DNA of 64,000 bases from Panonychus citri (Eukaryota; Arthropoda; Arachnida; Trombidiformes; Tetranychidae): assembly GCF_014898815.1 (NCBI RefSeq), contig NW_026515445.1, forward strand, positions 248,001 through 312,000. Direction: 5' to 3'. The translations under genes were made by a program, and so were the position numbers. The notes below the pieces were generated by a model, which was not told the DNA's origin, did no database searches, and was given only the letters and a program-made list of their open reading frames with translations. The stretch's first letter is position 1; each line of letters opens with the position of its first letter. Below, one piece after another: positions 46,546-61,400 of this stretch.

Positions 46546-49500
46546 TCAAGATGAATGAAAATTTATTTCCGTAATTTTATATTCATTTTTTTTACATATG
46601 ACATTTAATTGTTATTAATTGTTGTTCAACTATTGTGTTGATTATTAATTATTATAAATTTTCAAATGGTTAATTTTAATTCACATTGGTGAATGTGTGT
46701 GGTTTCAATTAATTGTTGAGATTTTTTCTTCTTCATCATCTTTGATTGATTATTTATAATTGTTGAGAATCAGTTGACATTACAATTGGTTGAATTATTG
46801 TCTCTTGGGTTAATTGTTATATTGTTAATCATTTTTCGTTGGTAATTGTTATTTGTTTGACAATAATTTAGACAGTCGGCTTTGGTTCCCTGACGGACCA
46901 AACATTTTAAAGCTCAAAATATTCCCCCAAATGACCATTGGTCAAGAATCACAACGAAACCAATGGTCAACTCCAATTTTATGGTCAATCTCAGGTAATA
47001 ATTTTTCACCTTTAACCATTATCTCTCTCTCTCTCTCTCTCTCTCATTCAGTCATTATTATCATCTTCTGTCACTCCCTCTCTCTCTCTTTCTCTTATCA
47101 TCATTATCCTCATCTTCATCTTTGTCATCTTCATGGTGTCCATGACTCCCTAAGGTTACAAAGGTAGCCCAAGTTTCCTAAGGTTAACTTAATGTAACTT
47201 TTGCCTAATTATTTTGTCTGTTTAAAAGTTAATTGCTGTCCCATCTCCTATACGTCGTATAATATTGATTGTATTCAACTGAAAATCAATTGTTAATATG
47301 AAAATAATTGAAGAAAAATTTACTCTACTTTTGTTTATATCAAGAAAAGAAAATAATGAAATTTGAAAAAAAAAGTTTTCCATTTACCTGAGATTTATAC
47401 TTCTTACCTTTTGTCAAAGAAAAAACTTTTTTTTTCGTTTGCATTTCATATGAATGAAAATATTGTCAACTGATAATAATGGTCAAGCTTTTGTAATGAT
47501 GTTGATGATGACCCAAGGGCCACAGGGTGATGATAATGGAAGAGGGAGGGAGAAAGGTTTGAGTTGACCAGAAGGGACAATAGGGTGAAGGGTAAAGGTC
47601 TTGAAAAGGTATGATGACAATGATGATAGTGGACAGTGATGGTGGGTGCTAGTTGTTTATGTTCAACTTTTATGGCCTTTATCGTGTCCAGTGTCCTAAA
47701 AGGGGAGGAGGAAGAAAAGCAAAGGATAAAATAATGTTTTGATTGGTATTTGATTTACGACACTCACCAGTATCTCCTGAGGCCTTTTCGTTTTCTTTTC
47801 ATCCTCATCATAATCATCATCATCTTCTTCTTCATTGTCAATAAGTGAGTCTTATGTTTACCATCTAAAAAAAGAAAGAGAAATGATAAGACGAAGAAGA
47901 TGATGAAGAAGAAAAGAAATCAACTCTTTTCTTTTCCATCTCATTTACGGTAATATTGTTAAGCAAATGTCTCTTAGAGATGATCCTTGACCAAAGGTCA
48001 ACACAAGAATTACAGAAAACTTTAAGATCTGTGTAAATATGTTACTCTTTGTAACTCTTTTTTTTCCTCATCTCCTTCCATGACCAATAAGTATTACGAT
48101 TGACCATTCATTGGTTTTCTACTTGTTCCAATGTTGTTTATTTATCCAAATTCAGTTGTAATTAGATTGCTGATTGTTGAATCCAAGGTGTCAAGTAAGA
48201 GTAAAGATAAACTGTTAAATTAATGAATTTCTTCATTCAGTTAATCATGATGGTAAATTGTTGAATCATTTTGCTGGTGTCCCAATGAGTTGATCTTGAT
48301 GTTGATGATGAAGATGCTCATCATCAGTCTAAGTCATCTTGTGTGGTCACAGGTAAACACTTAACTATTTATATCATTTAAACTGTTACCTGTAAGAAAA
48401 AGATGACGTTTTTAATTCAGATTGAATAAGAACAAGAAAAAAAAAATAAAATTCCAACACCAATAGGGAATTTTTATCATTTCTACTTACAATATTAACT
48501 ATATATACATTTGGAAAACACTCCCTATCATCATCATCATCATCATTTACAATTAGATTTGAGTAAAAAAATTGATAATCAAAATAATCAATTAATCACA
48601 AATAATGAGTAACAACAATTTGGAAAACAACAAATATGAGAAAAAAAAATCAATAATGTTTACATTGTTGATTGTTGATCTCAATTCAATTTAACTAACC
48701 TGTTTAATATCAACTCGATTAAATAACTGTTGTTATTATATTCAACTGGGAATAATATAATCAATAATTGATTGTTTATATTAGTATCATCATCATTGGG
48801 TTGATTATATTATCATTACTGTCTCTTAAGGAGTTAAAATAGAAACAGTTTATAATATTATTTACATTATATCTTGTATCTAATAGACTGTAACGGTAAA
48901 TTGGTTTTCCACTGGTGATGATGAAGGAGGAGGAAGATGAACAAGATGAATATGTGATGGAGATGAGAAGGAGGATGAAGAAAAAAAAATAGAGATGAGG
49001 ATGACAATCTCATCTATTATTATTATATTGACCTTATTAACCAAAATCAAAGAAGGAACAACAACAACAACAAAAAAAGAATAAAAATCTTTTGTCTGTT
49101 GTGTCTTCCAATATAACAATAATATAATAAGGAATATCATCATCATTATCTTCATCATCTTCACTTCTTCGAGTTGATCTTCTTCATTTAATGATGATGA
49201 TAGAAAACTGTTATCATTTACTGTATGTTCAATCTCACGGTTAATAAAAACGCTTGATAATGGTTTCCTTTACCACCATTTACTTAATAGTGTTAACACA
49301 AGAATCACTTTTGATTGTCTCTTTTTCTCATCCCAAACAGATATTCAATCTCTATGGTAAAACTGTTATTCTTTTATCACTTTGTATCCACTATATACGA
49401 ATGTGAGACACCGCGTGTGAGTGTGAGTGTGTGTGTGTGTGTCACTCTAATTTAATCAATAAATAAAAATCTAATCGTCATCAATCAATTTACCAAAAGA

Positions 49501-50122
49501 AATCACAATCAAATTAATCACAATCAAAATGGAAAAGTAAACAACATTAAACAAAAAGAGAAAATTTAATTGGCCCCGCCCCCTATTAACCTTTTGTTCT
49601 TTTGCCAGAGTCTCCATCTATCCATGGGCCCTAATCACTAATGGGTTAACCAGATTTAAATTCATTCCCATTGATTAATCATCACAATCTAATTGGTGAT
49701 TTACAATTAACTTAATTTTTCTCTTCTTTTTTTTCTCGTCAATCTAATAAAGTGTATTCTCCCTGTATTCTCGATTGCTAATTGCTCTCATGTGTAAATA
49801 GAAAGTGGCTACAAGTTGTTCCCATAACATTTTCCATTTTTTTTTTCTTCTCTCTTACCTTTACCTTTTTGCCTTCTGATTTTGTTTTTTTTTCTCTCTT
49901 TCTTTTTTCTTTCTTTTTTTTTCTCTTCTCGCATGTTCTTTGGTTAAGCAAATATGTATTATTAGAGCCAAAAAAAGGTATGTTATTATCCACTTATGTT
50001 TAACCTTCTTCATCATCATCTTTATCCCTCTTCTTCATCTTCTCTATCCTCTTGATCGTTATCATCATCATCATCATCACCTTCCTCCTTCCTTATTCCT
50101 TAGGCTTTAAATTTCTACATCT

Positions 50123-50125
<3 letters not shown>

Positions 50126-50168
<43 letters not shown>
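50126..50168. repeat. (CT)n microsatellite
   Basis: About 43 bases of CT repeat, read directly. Confidence 0.95.
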
Positions 50169-50170
<2 letters not shown>

Positions 50171-53100
50171 ATCTTTATATATCATCACCGTTCTTAACAT
50201 TATTGTATTCATTCACTTTCTCTCCTATTCTATTCCTACACTCATGTTCATGTTCAGTTGAAAATCAATGTCAAATTATCATTAGAATACAATGTTAACT
50301 CTCTTGTTAGAATCATTCATTCAATTTGTGTCTGTTGTTTTTCTTGTTATTGGTTGTATTGTTGAAGATTCTGTCTTTTCCTCTCAAAGACTAACCTTTC
50401 TCTCTCTCTCTCTCACTCTCTCACTCTCTTTGATTAACTGATTAGCCTAATTATCCACTTTTAACCATGTAAACATACCTGGCTTATACTGATTGATGGT
50501 AGAATAATATTTTTCCTTTCTTACTTCTGGGAACCGAAAAAAAATTCTTACCACAAAATTTTCATCATTGTGTTCGTATCTTTGATGATTGTTGATTCTC
50601 AATCCTTCCTTATCCATCATCATCATCATCATCATTTTATCAACAATAATTCAAACTATTCAAGGTTAAGCAAAGTTTAACAAACCAACAATCATAATCT
50701 CAACACCCTCACAACCTTAAACATGATCAACAAGAAAATTGTAACAGTTAACAAATTTCCAATGGAAAATCATATAGACCATTTCATATATGTAATCTCA
50801 TTGTTTCCATTCAGATATTGATTTTGGTCGGTTGATTTACCTAAAAAAAATTCTGGTTCCAATTCTTACTCAGACTCATGCGTAATTCAATAATTTACCC
50901 ATGAGTCGAGTCAGAACAATTTACCTTGGCTAACAATCAAATTAACTCTCATTTACCATCGAGATGAGAATTGAATTGGAAAACGTTTCATTAAACTAAT
51001 CAAATCTATTCATCATATCTTACTAACCAATTTAGAACATTAATTAAACAGTTAATTTGTCTTCGGTGTTAATTTTAACACATAAATCATTAAATTAAGA
51101 CAGATAATAATCCATCTAATTTAATCCATAAAACCAGAGGTAAATCATTGATCTAATAACCACTTGAGATGATCAATTGTTGATTTTGTATCAACAATTA
51201 ATTAACTATTACATTATATGTGTTCATTTGATGACATAGATGAAAATGAAAAATATATAATCAAATTGATGTAACATGAAAATCAACTTTAATCACTTAA
51301 TCATAACATAATCTAATTCATAGTAAACTAATTATCATCATTATTAGATTGATATAATTATGATTATGATTATTTGTTGTTAAAGTTATTAAATCAAAAT
51401 GATGATAAACTTTAAATTAAGTTACCTTAAAGTTTTGTCTGGATTAAAATATATATATAAAAAAATGCTCATAATGTGAGTAAGTTAATCCGGTATCAAG
51501 AGGATAAATGATTAAAGGTAAAAAAATATATATTATATTTAATCACAATCAAGTAAAAGGAAAACTGGATTCACGGTTAATCAATCAAACTAAAAGTCAA
51601 CCTTTTAAAATGAATCAAAATCACAGTTAACGTAATGATAATCAAGATCATTCATTGAAATTAATAGTACACAAAATATAAGATTAAGATTAAGATCTTC
51701 ATCTTAATCAGAAAATATATAGCGAACTAAATTAAGTATTATCAGTAACTTAATTAAATATTATGTATAAACATAGTCAAGTCTATGGCAATTAATTTGA
51801 CTCGGTAAATCACTTTACCTTCACCATCTTAATTGTAAAGAATTAACTAAAAATAATTTCATTCAATTAACTTGAACATTTTTGACAAACAACTTAATGG
51901 TTCAAGGTTGATTTAGACAAATTAATTTGATAATTGCAATTGAAATTAATAACAACCTAAAATCTAATATCAAATATAAACAATTAACTACTTTAAATTT
52001 TAATTATTTGACTAATTGTCTCTCTCTCTCTCTCTTTCACACTTTAGGAACAAAATTTCACTGATTGTTGGGTGATGATCGTGTTACAATTAACAATGAT
52101 GATGGAGGTAATAATTATGTTCACCATGGTGGTGATGATGATTCTGTGGTTTTAACGATAACATGGGAACCATAAAAATCCAGGAGATACAACATAAAAA
52201 GAAAACGGAAGAGAAAAAAGAAGAAAAAAGTTCTCTCATCCTCATCATCATCCCTCTCTCTCTCTCTCTCCCATCTTGTTGTCAATCATTGACAAAATTT
52301 ATTGTTTACAATCAATGGACTATTTTCCCTGATTCTCATCTCTTGTCTTTCCATCAACAATCAACAATCAACACAACGGTAACAAGTAAAACCCTAAAAC
52401 GATGTCATAAAATCATTTGCCCTCTCAACTCGTTAACCTGTTGATGTTATTTTCTTGTTGTTGTTGTTGATTGCTGATCGTTTGCTGATTGTTATGATTG
52501 ATATTGATTGTTTGAACCAAAAAAGCCTTCACTAATATCTAGTATATTTAACTACAACCAGGTAACATAAAAAAACTCAAAGGTAACCTTTACACAAAGA
52601 GTTACCTTTTTGGAACATAAAAAGTCAAAGTTTATCTTCTTGTAAATCAAAGTGAAACTAATACTATCACTATCAACAGATAATAATGATATTATTATGG
52701 TAACAATAAATACAAGAAGATAACTTTCAATGATAATTAGTTAATTTCAATTCAAACAATTTAATTGAAACGGTCAAACTTTTTCTTTTCCTTTCGTTTA
52801 TTATTAACTGATCACATATCATGTATGTAATAGTTTTCTAATAGTAACTCTGATTGACCTTAATTGCAAATGAAATAAATAACAATTATCATTGAAAGAA
52901 TTGTAATAATCATCTGGTAACCTTGAATCTATTTTTTTGCTTTTTCATGTTGATACTTTTGTTATTTTTTGCTTCTTTTTTTCAGCAAAAAAACTAAATA
53001 CCCTGGAGACTTTTCATCTGCATCTTTTTCATCCTCATCCTCATCTTTATCTTTTCTCTTTACAGTTTTTGACCGATGGACAAGAAAACGTTTTGCTCAT

Positions 53101-53328
53101 TTTAAGGATAAACATTGGAAACTCTCATTCATTAAATATGAGTGATAATTGAAGTTGAGAAACGTTTAGTTATCATTTGGGATTAGATTGGATTAAGATT
53201 ATGGATTAAAGGTTAAGTAGTAAAAAGGGTTTACCTGAAAAGGAACACCTTTAATCTCACCAAAGGTAAGCTTTTTGTTCTAAATTCATTTAACATTGAC
53301 ATTTTATTATCTTTCGTTTATCGTCTTT

Positions 53329-53330
<2 letters not shown>

Positions 53331-53388
<58 letters not shown>

Positions 53389-54355
53389 TCCTCATCCTCT
53401 CCTACTTCTTGGGAGGGTGAAGGTAGGAGGTAATAGGATGAGAAGAGGAGGAAGGGGAGTGAATGTAAAGGGTCACTTGATGTCTTTGGGTCAGTTGGTG
53501 TTGGGTTAATGGACAAATTGGCTTAAGAAGGGAACCGGAGAGTCGACAAGATACAATGGAAAAAGTTACTTCAGGGAGACAAAAGAATAATCAATGATTG
53601 TGATTATTGATTATTGACAATTAATTAATCGATTAGCGGATAGAGAAAGAAAAAGGAAAAGAGGATCATCCAAGGAGAAAGAAGAAGATGGAAATTGTTA
53701 CTCTTCAGATTGATGGACATCAAGAAAAGAAGAAGAAGCGACCAAAAACTTATGATGACCAAAAATTGGACCGAAATTTGACCCAAAGAAAGAAAAGATC
53801 AACTAGAAAGGGTTAATGCTGTTGACGGAAAAGTGACCTTTAAGGGTCATTAAGAGGAGATAAACACGGACACTGCAGAGACTCATTAATAATGAATAAA
53901 TTAACAATTCATTTGTCAATTGTGTTCAAGGTGATGGTCACCTTTTTAACTTTTCTTATTTTCCTGTTGGTCACTTTTCATCAGTTGTGTCCAGTTAACA
54001 ATCAAGAAGATTCGATTTCAATGACCATTGAAACTTTTTCCACATGAAAAGATTTTCTCCTTTCTTTCTAAATACTTTGGTTCCAATTGCTTTTATCTTG
54101 GTTTTACTTTATTTACACTTTTCCATTCTTACTTTTTTTCTTCCTGATGAAGATGATGATACATCTGATGGAGATTGAAGATGATGATCCAAAGTGACCA
54201 TCACAATGTGAACTTCACCTCCCACTTTATCCTCTTCTTCAGTATCATCATCATCTTCACCAGTCTCAAAACTCAGAGAATGATTTCCAACAGAGAATCA
54301 CAGTTGGAATTAAGGGTTGACTTTTCTTCCTTTCTCTTTCTTTCTCCCTTTCTTT

Positions 54356-54359
<4 letters not shown>
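53331..54359. repeat. Tandem duplication, unit 1 (about 1.02 kb)
   Basis: Starts with (CT)n at about 53331-53384, then about 975 bases of non-simple sequence. That sequence recurs 1024-1026 bases later with only a few single-base and short indel differences (for example GTTGACGG against GTTGACCGG). No coding frame is shared beyond Ser-Leu runs. Confidence 0.95.
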
Positions 54360-54414
<55 letters not shown>

Positions 54415-55362
54415 TCCTCATCCTCTCCTACTTCTTGGGAGGGTGAAGGTAGGAGGTAATAGGATGAGAAGAGGAGGAAGGAGTGAATGTAAAGGTCACT
54501 TGATGTCTTTGGGTCAGTTGGTGTTGGGTTAATGGACAAATTGGCTTAAGAAGGGAACCGGAGAGTCGACAAGATACAATGGAAAAAGTTACTTCAGGGA
54601 GACAAAAGAATAATCAATGATTGTGATTATTGATTATTGACAATTAATTAATCGATTAGCGGATAGAGAAAGAAAAAGGAAAAGAGGATCATCCAAGGAG
54701 AAAGAAGAAGATGGAAATTGTTACTCTTCAGATTGATGGACATCAAGAAAAGAAGAAGAAGCGACCAAAAACTTATGATGACCAAAAATTGGACCGAAAT
54801 TTGACCCAAAGAAAGAAAAGATCAACTAGAAAGGGTTAATGCTGTTGACCGGAAAAGTGACCTTTAAGGGTCATTAAGAGGAGATAAACACGGACACTGC
54901 AGAGACTCATTAATAATGAATAAATTAACAATTCATTTGTCAATTGTGTTCAAGGTGATGGTCACCTTTTTAACTTTTCTTATTTTCCTGTTGGTCACTT
55001 TTCATCAGTTGTGTCCAGTTAACAATCAAGAAGATTCGATTTCAATGACCATTGAAACTTTTTCCACATGAAAAGATTTTCTCCTTTCTTTCTAAATACT
55101 TTGGTTCCAATTGCTTTTATCTTGGTTTTACTTTATTTACACTTTTCCATTCTTACTTTTTTTCTTCCTGATGAAGATGATGATACATCTGATGGAGATT
55201 GAAGATGATGATCCAAAGTGACCATCACAATGTGAACTTCACCTCCCACTTTATCCTCTTCTTCAGTATCATCATCATCTTCACCAGTCTCAAAACTCAG
55301 AGAATGATTTCCAACAGAGAATCACAGTTGGAATTAAGGGTTGACTTTTCTTCCTTTCTCTT

Positions 55363-55440
<78 letters not shown>
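54360..55440. repeat. Tandem duplication, unit 2, and terminal (CT)n
   Basis: (CT)n at about 54360-54410, a near-identical copy of the unique part of unit 1, and a third (CT)n at about 55366-55440. Three CT tracts therefore bracket two units, as expected from unequal exchange between CT tracts. Confidence 0.95.
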
Positions 55441-55444
<4 letters not shown>

Positions 55445-58400
55445 CATCTTCATCTTCATTGTCTGTCTCATTGTATGTCAATTGTTTCCAAATTGCTTGA
55501 TTCATCTTCTTGATCATCATCTCTTTTCAAGAATCACAAGAATTTAAAAAATTTTCTTCTTTCACAAAAAGATGAAGATAAACTTTGTCTTCTGGCGCCA
55601 AAGTTTAAATTTAATCACTTAAAACGATTTCAATTGTTTACACCTTAACTTTTCCAACCTAAACAATTGATTTTCTTACAAATCAAATCAACTAAATCAT
55701 ATTAATCCTCTTAATCAAATTAACTTTTTATTCTATACAAAATAGTTGATGTATTATATTAACTTGTCATCGTGAATGAATTAATCAACTGTACCTTTTA
55801 TATATACAGACAGATTAAATTATCTCATGATGATTAAATTATAATAAATAAACAAATTATATTGAAAATGATTTAATCATCATAGTCTCATGATGATTAA
55901 TTATCACGATTTAATTTGTTTATTTGGGGAAAAAAATGAATGAAATTAAATGATTTTGTTGAATAATAAAAAAACATTCAACTTGAGATGAGAATCAGTA
56001 ACAATTTAAGCAAATGATGCAAATTAACATTGTTAACATGCAGTTAAAGTTAATTTAATATCAAATTACAAAACAATTTAGTCTACAATCAGATAACCTT
56101 TTAACCTGATAACTTGATATCAGTTGATTGTGGTTGATACTTGATAGTGTCAATGTGTTTGTATATTAGTAGTTAATGTTTACTTTTGTATCTGTGTCAC
56201 AATCAGCGCCTTAAAACATTGATAAGTTGCGATTGTTGATAAAAAAATGTCAACTTGGTTGTCAACTTTTCTGTGGACAAAAAGTCCAAGTAACTTTGGG
56301 ACTAAGGAGGGAAGAGGGATGAAGACAAACCTATAAAAAAGTCCTATCTTCCTGATCCTCATCTTCATCTTCATCTTGACTCTTATCCAAGAGTAGACAC
56401 TTAACTCATTGACAATCAAAAAAACCTTATCCAATGGTTGTATTATCAACAATTCATTTTAATTACATTAAGATGAACATTGATTATTATGATTTCTTGG
56501 AGTAAAACTCATCAATAACATTAAATAACCATAAGTAAATATTATGACAATCAGTTGATTATAACAATTGATTGTTAACCAATAGTAAAAAAAACGAAAC
56601 GCTTTTATCTGGATCACTATTATATTCAAGTAACAATGTCAATGGTACAAAAAATGGCCTCAGGTCCCATTGTCATTCGTTGTCGTCATCGTTATCCTCT
56701 CTCTCTCTCTCTCTCTTTATCATCATTCGTGGTCATTGTCGTCGTCCTCATCTTCCTCATCATCATCATCTTCAGACTCCTTTTGATTCCTTGTATATGT
56801 TTATGTTTGGGTGTTAGTGTTTCTTATTATTATCATTTCCTCCTTTTCACCTTCATTGGATGATGATGACAAAAGGAGATGAGGATGATAAGGATGAGGA
56901 ATCAAATGGATGACAAATGTTTCCCTTCAACTGTATTAGCAAATTGAATACCACAATAATGATAATAATACAATGATAATGCGACCATTTCTTTAGTAAC
57001 GATAACATTTTGTTTAGCATTTTGAACAAGGTAGAGAAAAAGAAACTGAAAAATTTTCTCTTTTCTTTATCTTCTATTATCATCAGACAAATATGAATAT
57101 GATTACAATTATCATCATCATCATTATGATGATAATCATCGTCATTTGTGTGTATCTACATAGTGGGGTGGGTAAAATGAGACGCGCTGGTTAAACGCGA
57201 AGAAGAGGAAAAAAACTCTACGAATTTTTTTTCTTCACCAACCAAATCTTTACATTCTCATTGTATTCACATTGTAATTTATTCATTGTTGTAACAAAGT
57301 CTCTTGATCATTGGAATCAAATTTCCTCTTGATCATCATGATCATTTGTTACAATTTAAAGTTATTCACAAACTGTATCATTATCAAATTATCATCGCGA
57401 TAAATTAACAATTTATGAGACAATTTCCAATTTCGTAGGTTTTGCTTTTCATTTCAATTTTCAATATCGTAAGTTTGTTGTATTGGTGAAAACAAAAGGA
57501 AACATTTTTGTCAATGGTCACTCTATGTTTTAATGGTCAATTATCAATGGACATCAGTATGATTATCAATGGTATCATCTTATAATAATGAGTACAAAGG
57601 TAAGAGGGTAAGTGTTAAAGGTAAAAAAAAAAAGAGGACACAAAAGAGACACAGGTAAAAGGTAAATGTTCAGGTAAAATCTGACAAACAAAATGGTTAC
57701 TAAATTGTTAACTAAATTGTTAACTACTTCATTTAATTGGCTTTGGCTTCGGGTTTACGTTTAAATGATTTTACGCTTTTCAATCAAAATCAATTTCTAG
57801 TAGTTTACTCTTAATCATTTGGGTTAACCCTGATTGTTATAATCATCTTCATCTTCTTCAAAACCAAATTAACATTTTCAGTAAAGAAAAATTGAAAATC
57901 TTGACCAAGGGTCAAGATCAACCAAGACAAAGACAAAAATGAAATATAAAAGGTTAACAACAACAAAAGTATCTCCATCTTCATCCTCATCTTCATCCTC
58001 ATCCTCATCCTCACCAATTTAGAAACCATAATATCATAATAATAATACATGTTAATCATATTTCGTCCCTTGAGATCCCGAAGGTACAAAACGTTTCGAC
58101 ATGACGTTAATCCTTAATCTTAGTTAAGCTTAAAGATGAATTATAATAACCTGAGATTAGCTTTTCAAAGGTAACATTTTGTTTTCTTTAGTTTTTTTTT
58201 TGTTTTTCTCTTCCCTTTGACCTTAAATACTTTTACCTTTTCTTTTTCACTTAAATTGTGATGATTAACCAAATGATAAACTTTGCCTCTGGTTCAATAT
58301 CATCATCATGAATACGCTCAATGTTGATTGTCAACTGATTAGTTAATCACCTTTACATATAAATGATTAACTAATCTCTTATTTTTGTTAATTCTTACTT

Positions 58401-61400
58401 CACGTCTTGAGATTTTTTAATTTTCCTCATTGAAGGTTAATCGTAATTTGATTTTCTTTTAAATTTTGCATCCACAATTTGATTCGGTTACATTTTAAAT
58501 ATCGTTTTCCTTTTTGATTGTTGGTCAACAACAACAATCTAGTTGACAATTTAGTTCTGGACACTTGAACTAAGTTTCGCCTCTATTTTAATTGTTGTCT
58601 CTATATATATAAATTCAACAATTTACTTAATGGTGACTTGATTAGTTTCGGTGTGAGATGTTTAGTTTTTTTTTATTTTACCTTTTTTCCTATTTACTAT
58701 TATTGTTACTTTGAATTGCTATTTATTATCATCATGATTAGTTAACCATTTAGCTTTTTTTATATATATATTTTACTATTAACTGTTCACAATTAGATTT
58801 GGTTCATCAATTTTGAATACAATTAACATGATTGTAAAAACTGTGTTTCTGTTTGGAGGGAAGATCAAATTTTCAATGTTACTATTATTTATCTTTTACT
58901 GTTGTTGTTGTTGTTGTTGTTGCTTCTGCTGTTTGATTGTTGATTGTTAACTAACAATAATCAACAATTTAAAGTACCATTGACCTTACCAATCAACTGT
59001 TAAATCATTTAATGTTAATCATAATAAAAAAAGGGAATATGTTTAATCTAATTTTAATCAGCGATCTAAATTAGTGATTGAGTTGTTTTAAATTTCCATC
59101 TGCAACTTGGTTATTAATCGTTTCAATTGCTATTAATTTGATTGTTGTTGATTAAATTGTATTCATCCAATGTGATGATTTATCTGTATATATATTTGAT
59201 AATGAGCTCGATTGTAACAATTAAAATAAACAAGTTGAAATAATTGTTGAGCATTTCAGGATGAATCGATTGATTAAGATTCGTGTTAAATTGTTAACAA
59301 TTTAGGGTTATGTTGATTATTATGATGATTTAAATTGATGATGTTGATGAAAATGACAGAAAATGAATTAATGGGAAAAGAAACTTTTTTTTGCAACAAA
59401 AATTTACCAATCAATTGAAATTGATCATTTAAATCAATCTGAATGTTGATTATGTTACGTTTTTAAATTGTTGTTATTATTGTTAACACCTTTCTTTATG
59501 CTCTGTCAATCTTAGTTAACAATTACAAGTTGATTAAAGAATTGCAATCAATAAATGATGATGATAACTCACTTTCTATCATGATTATCATTTTTAAATA
59601 TAATTCAAAAACGTAATCATCATGATAATAATCATGTAAATTGGAAAACGTCAAGTTAAAAAGGATAAAAGTTTCAGAAAAAGGTTAATCTACATAAAAT
59701 GTTAATTGTTTCAACTGATTGTTATTATCGTAAAGATGATGATTAAGGTAAATGAAAGTTAAATGACAGTTTCATTGATTATTTGAGAGAAGAAGAAGCA
59801 AAAAGAAAAAAGAAATTGATTGTTGTTGTTATAAGCTTGAAAATCGGTTGACACTCGGCAGATATTAAAGGTTAACGTATTAGTTGATTATTTCCTTTGA
59901 TTGTTGTTACTTGTAGCGATTAGATTGTAATGATAAAAACTACTTATAACTGATTGACGATTATCATTGTGTCCAAAATCCTAATCCAAAATGTTATCTT
60001 ATCCCTCTGATTGTTGGTGTTGTTTTTGTTTTCGTTTAGTATTTTTTGCTTGTGGTTCCTTTTATTTTCCTGCTGTAAGAAAAAAAAAATATAATAGAGT
60101 TAAATCCTTTTCTTGTTAAGACTCAAATAGGATTTTCAACAACAACAACAATCACAAATAACAATTACAATCATAGTAATAGTAACAATAATAAATACTT
60201 AACAACATTTTAAGCAACATTATTATTCAAATGAATCCGATGTTACTATTACTTATTGTTTGTGATTGTTTGAAGTTACAATTATTAGTGGGTTAGTTTG
60301 GTTGTTGTTTGTTGTCAGTGAGTGAGTGAGTGAGTGTGTATATTAACATTCATTGATTAAATTTCCGAGAGGAAATTGAAATGGGTTATAATTAACTAGA
60401 CTTTAAATGTCTATTAGTTGATATTGTTACTATTACTATCAACAACAAGATGATAATAGTAACAATTTACATTGAAATCTTTTCTTTTTTTTTCTTACTC
60501 TCTCAAGGTAATCATCATGATGATTATGTATTTGTGGTTAAATCACTGGTTGAGGATTGAGGTTGGAACAAGTTGTTGTTGGTTGATTCATGATTGTTTG
60601 ATTGATTAAACAATCATCATCAATCCATTTACAACTTATCCACACACACTCAGGTATTCAAGAAGTGAAACAAAGTGATTAATTATTATTACCCTAGATT
60701 CAGGTAACAGATAACACTTAATATTGATGACCATTTGAAACAGAATTAAATTAATGAGAAATATTATTGATTATCAACATTTTTCGCTTTTCCTTTGGTA
60801 CTTTTTTCTGTTTCTTTCTGGCTTTTTCCTCCGTTTGTACATCTCTTGTTGTCGTCATAATGATGATGATAATATATTTAGAGTTTCTCATCTCCATCCA
60901 ATACAATCTGCAAACGTAGTTTAAGTTAATATATTGGTGAGTGTGTGTGTGTTGTATCCATATTAAATCCATCATCAAAGTCCATTGTGTTACTTTTCCT
61001 CTCCATCTTTGAACATTTTCCATCTTCTCTTTTTCTTTCTAGATCTTTATCACCATCTTCATCTCCATCATCATCATTATCATCATTACACTATACATCT
61101 TCTTCGTTCTAATAGGAAAATGTATAAACAGACAAGAGATAGAGAAAGTTAAGAGAAACACATAAACATACAAACATTATATCTCTCCGTCAGTGTCCTA
61201 ACCTTACCTTGACTGTTGACCTGACTTTTAATATAATATAGTCAGAGAGATTCATCATTCACAGTAAAAGTAATATACATACACAGAAATATATCAAGAA
61301 TTGAATTCTATGTGTATTTTTTATGTGTATGTATATTTTTTACTTCTTTATGTGTATATATGATGTATCAACATTCAAGGTAAGATTGAGAGAGAGAGAG

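Larger units (their letters stand above)
44934..53330. promoter_or_regulatory. opa upstream region, no other gene supported
   Basis: The opa promoter must lie at the left end. CT-rich tracts at 45190-45215, about 45340-45370 and (CT)n at 45752-45801 give GAGA-type sites on the opa strand. Farther right are (CT)n at about 50126-50168, an AGCACGTGCT palindrome (46417-46426) and a small frame with a signal-peptide-like start (46297-46545). All other frames are simple-sequence translations. Confidence 0.5.

Noticed and set aside
46874..46995. Possible internal exon (AG before ACAGTCGG, GTAATA after CTCAG)
   Set aside because: One frame is open and splice-like ends exist, but there is no recognisable protein and no partner exons; chance sites are common in this DNA.
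53307..55547. Several Ser-Leu and Arg-Glu frames in the tandem duplication
   Set aside because: Translations of (CT)n/(GA)n tracts, not genes.
60751..61023. 90-aa minus-strand frame
   Set aside because: Contains a THTHTH run from a GT repeat and a Lys-rich tail; no family or splice context.
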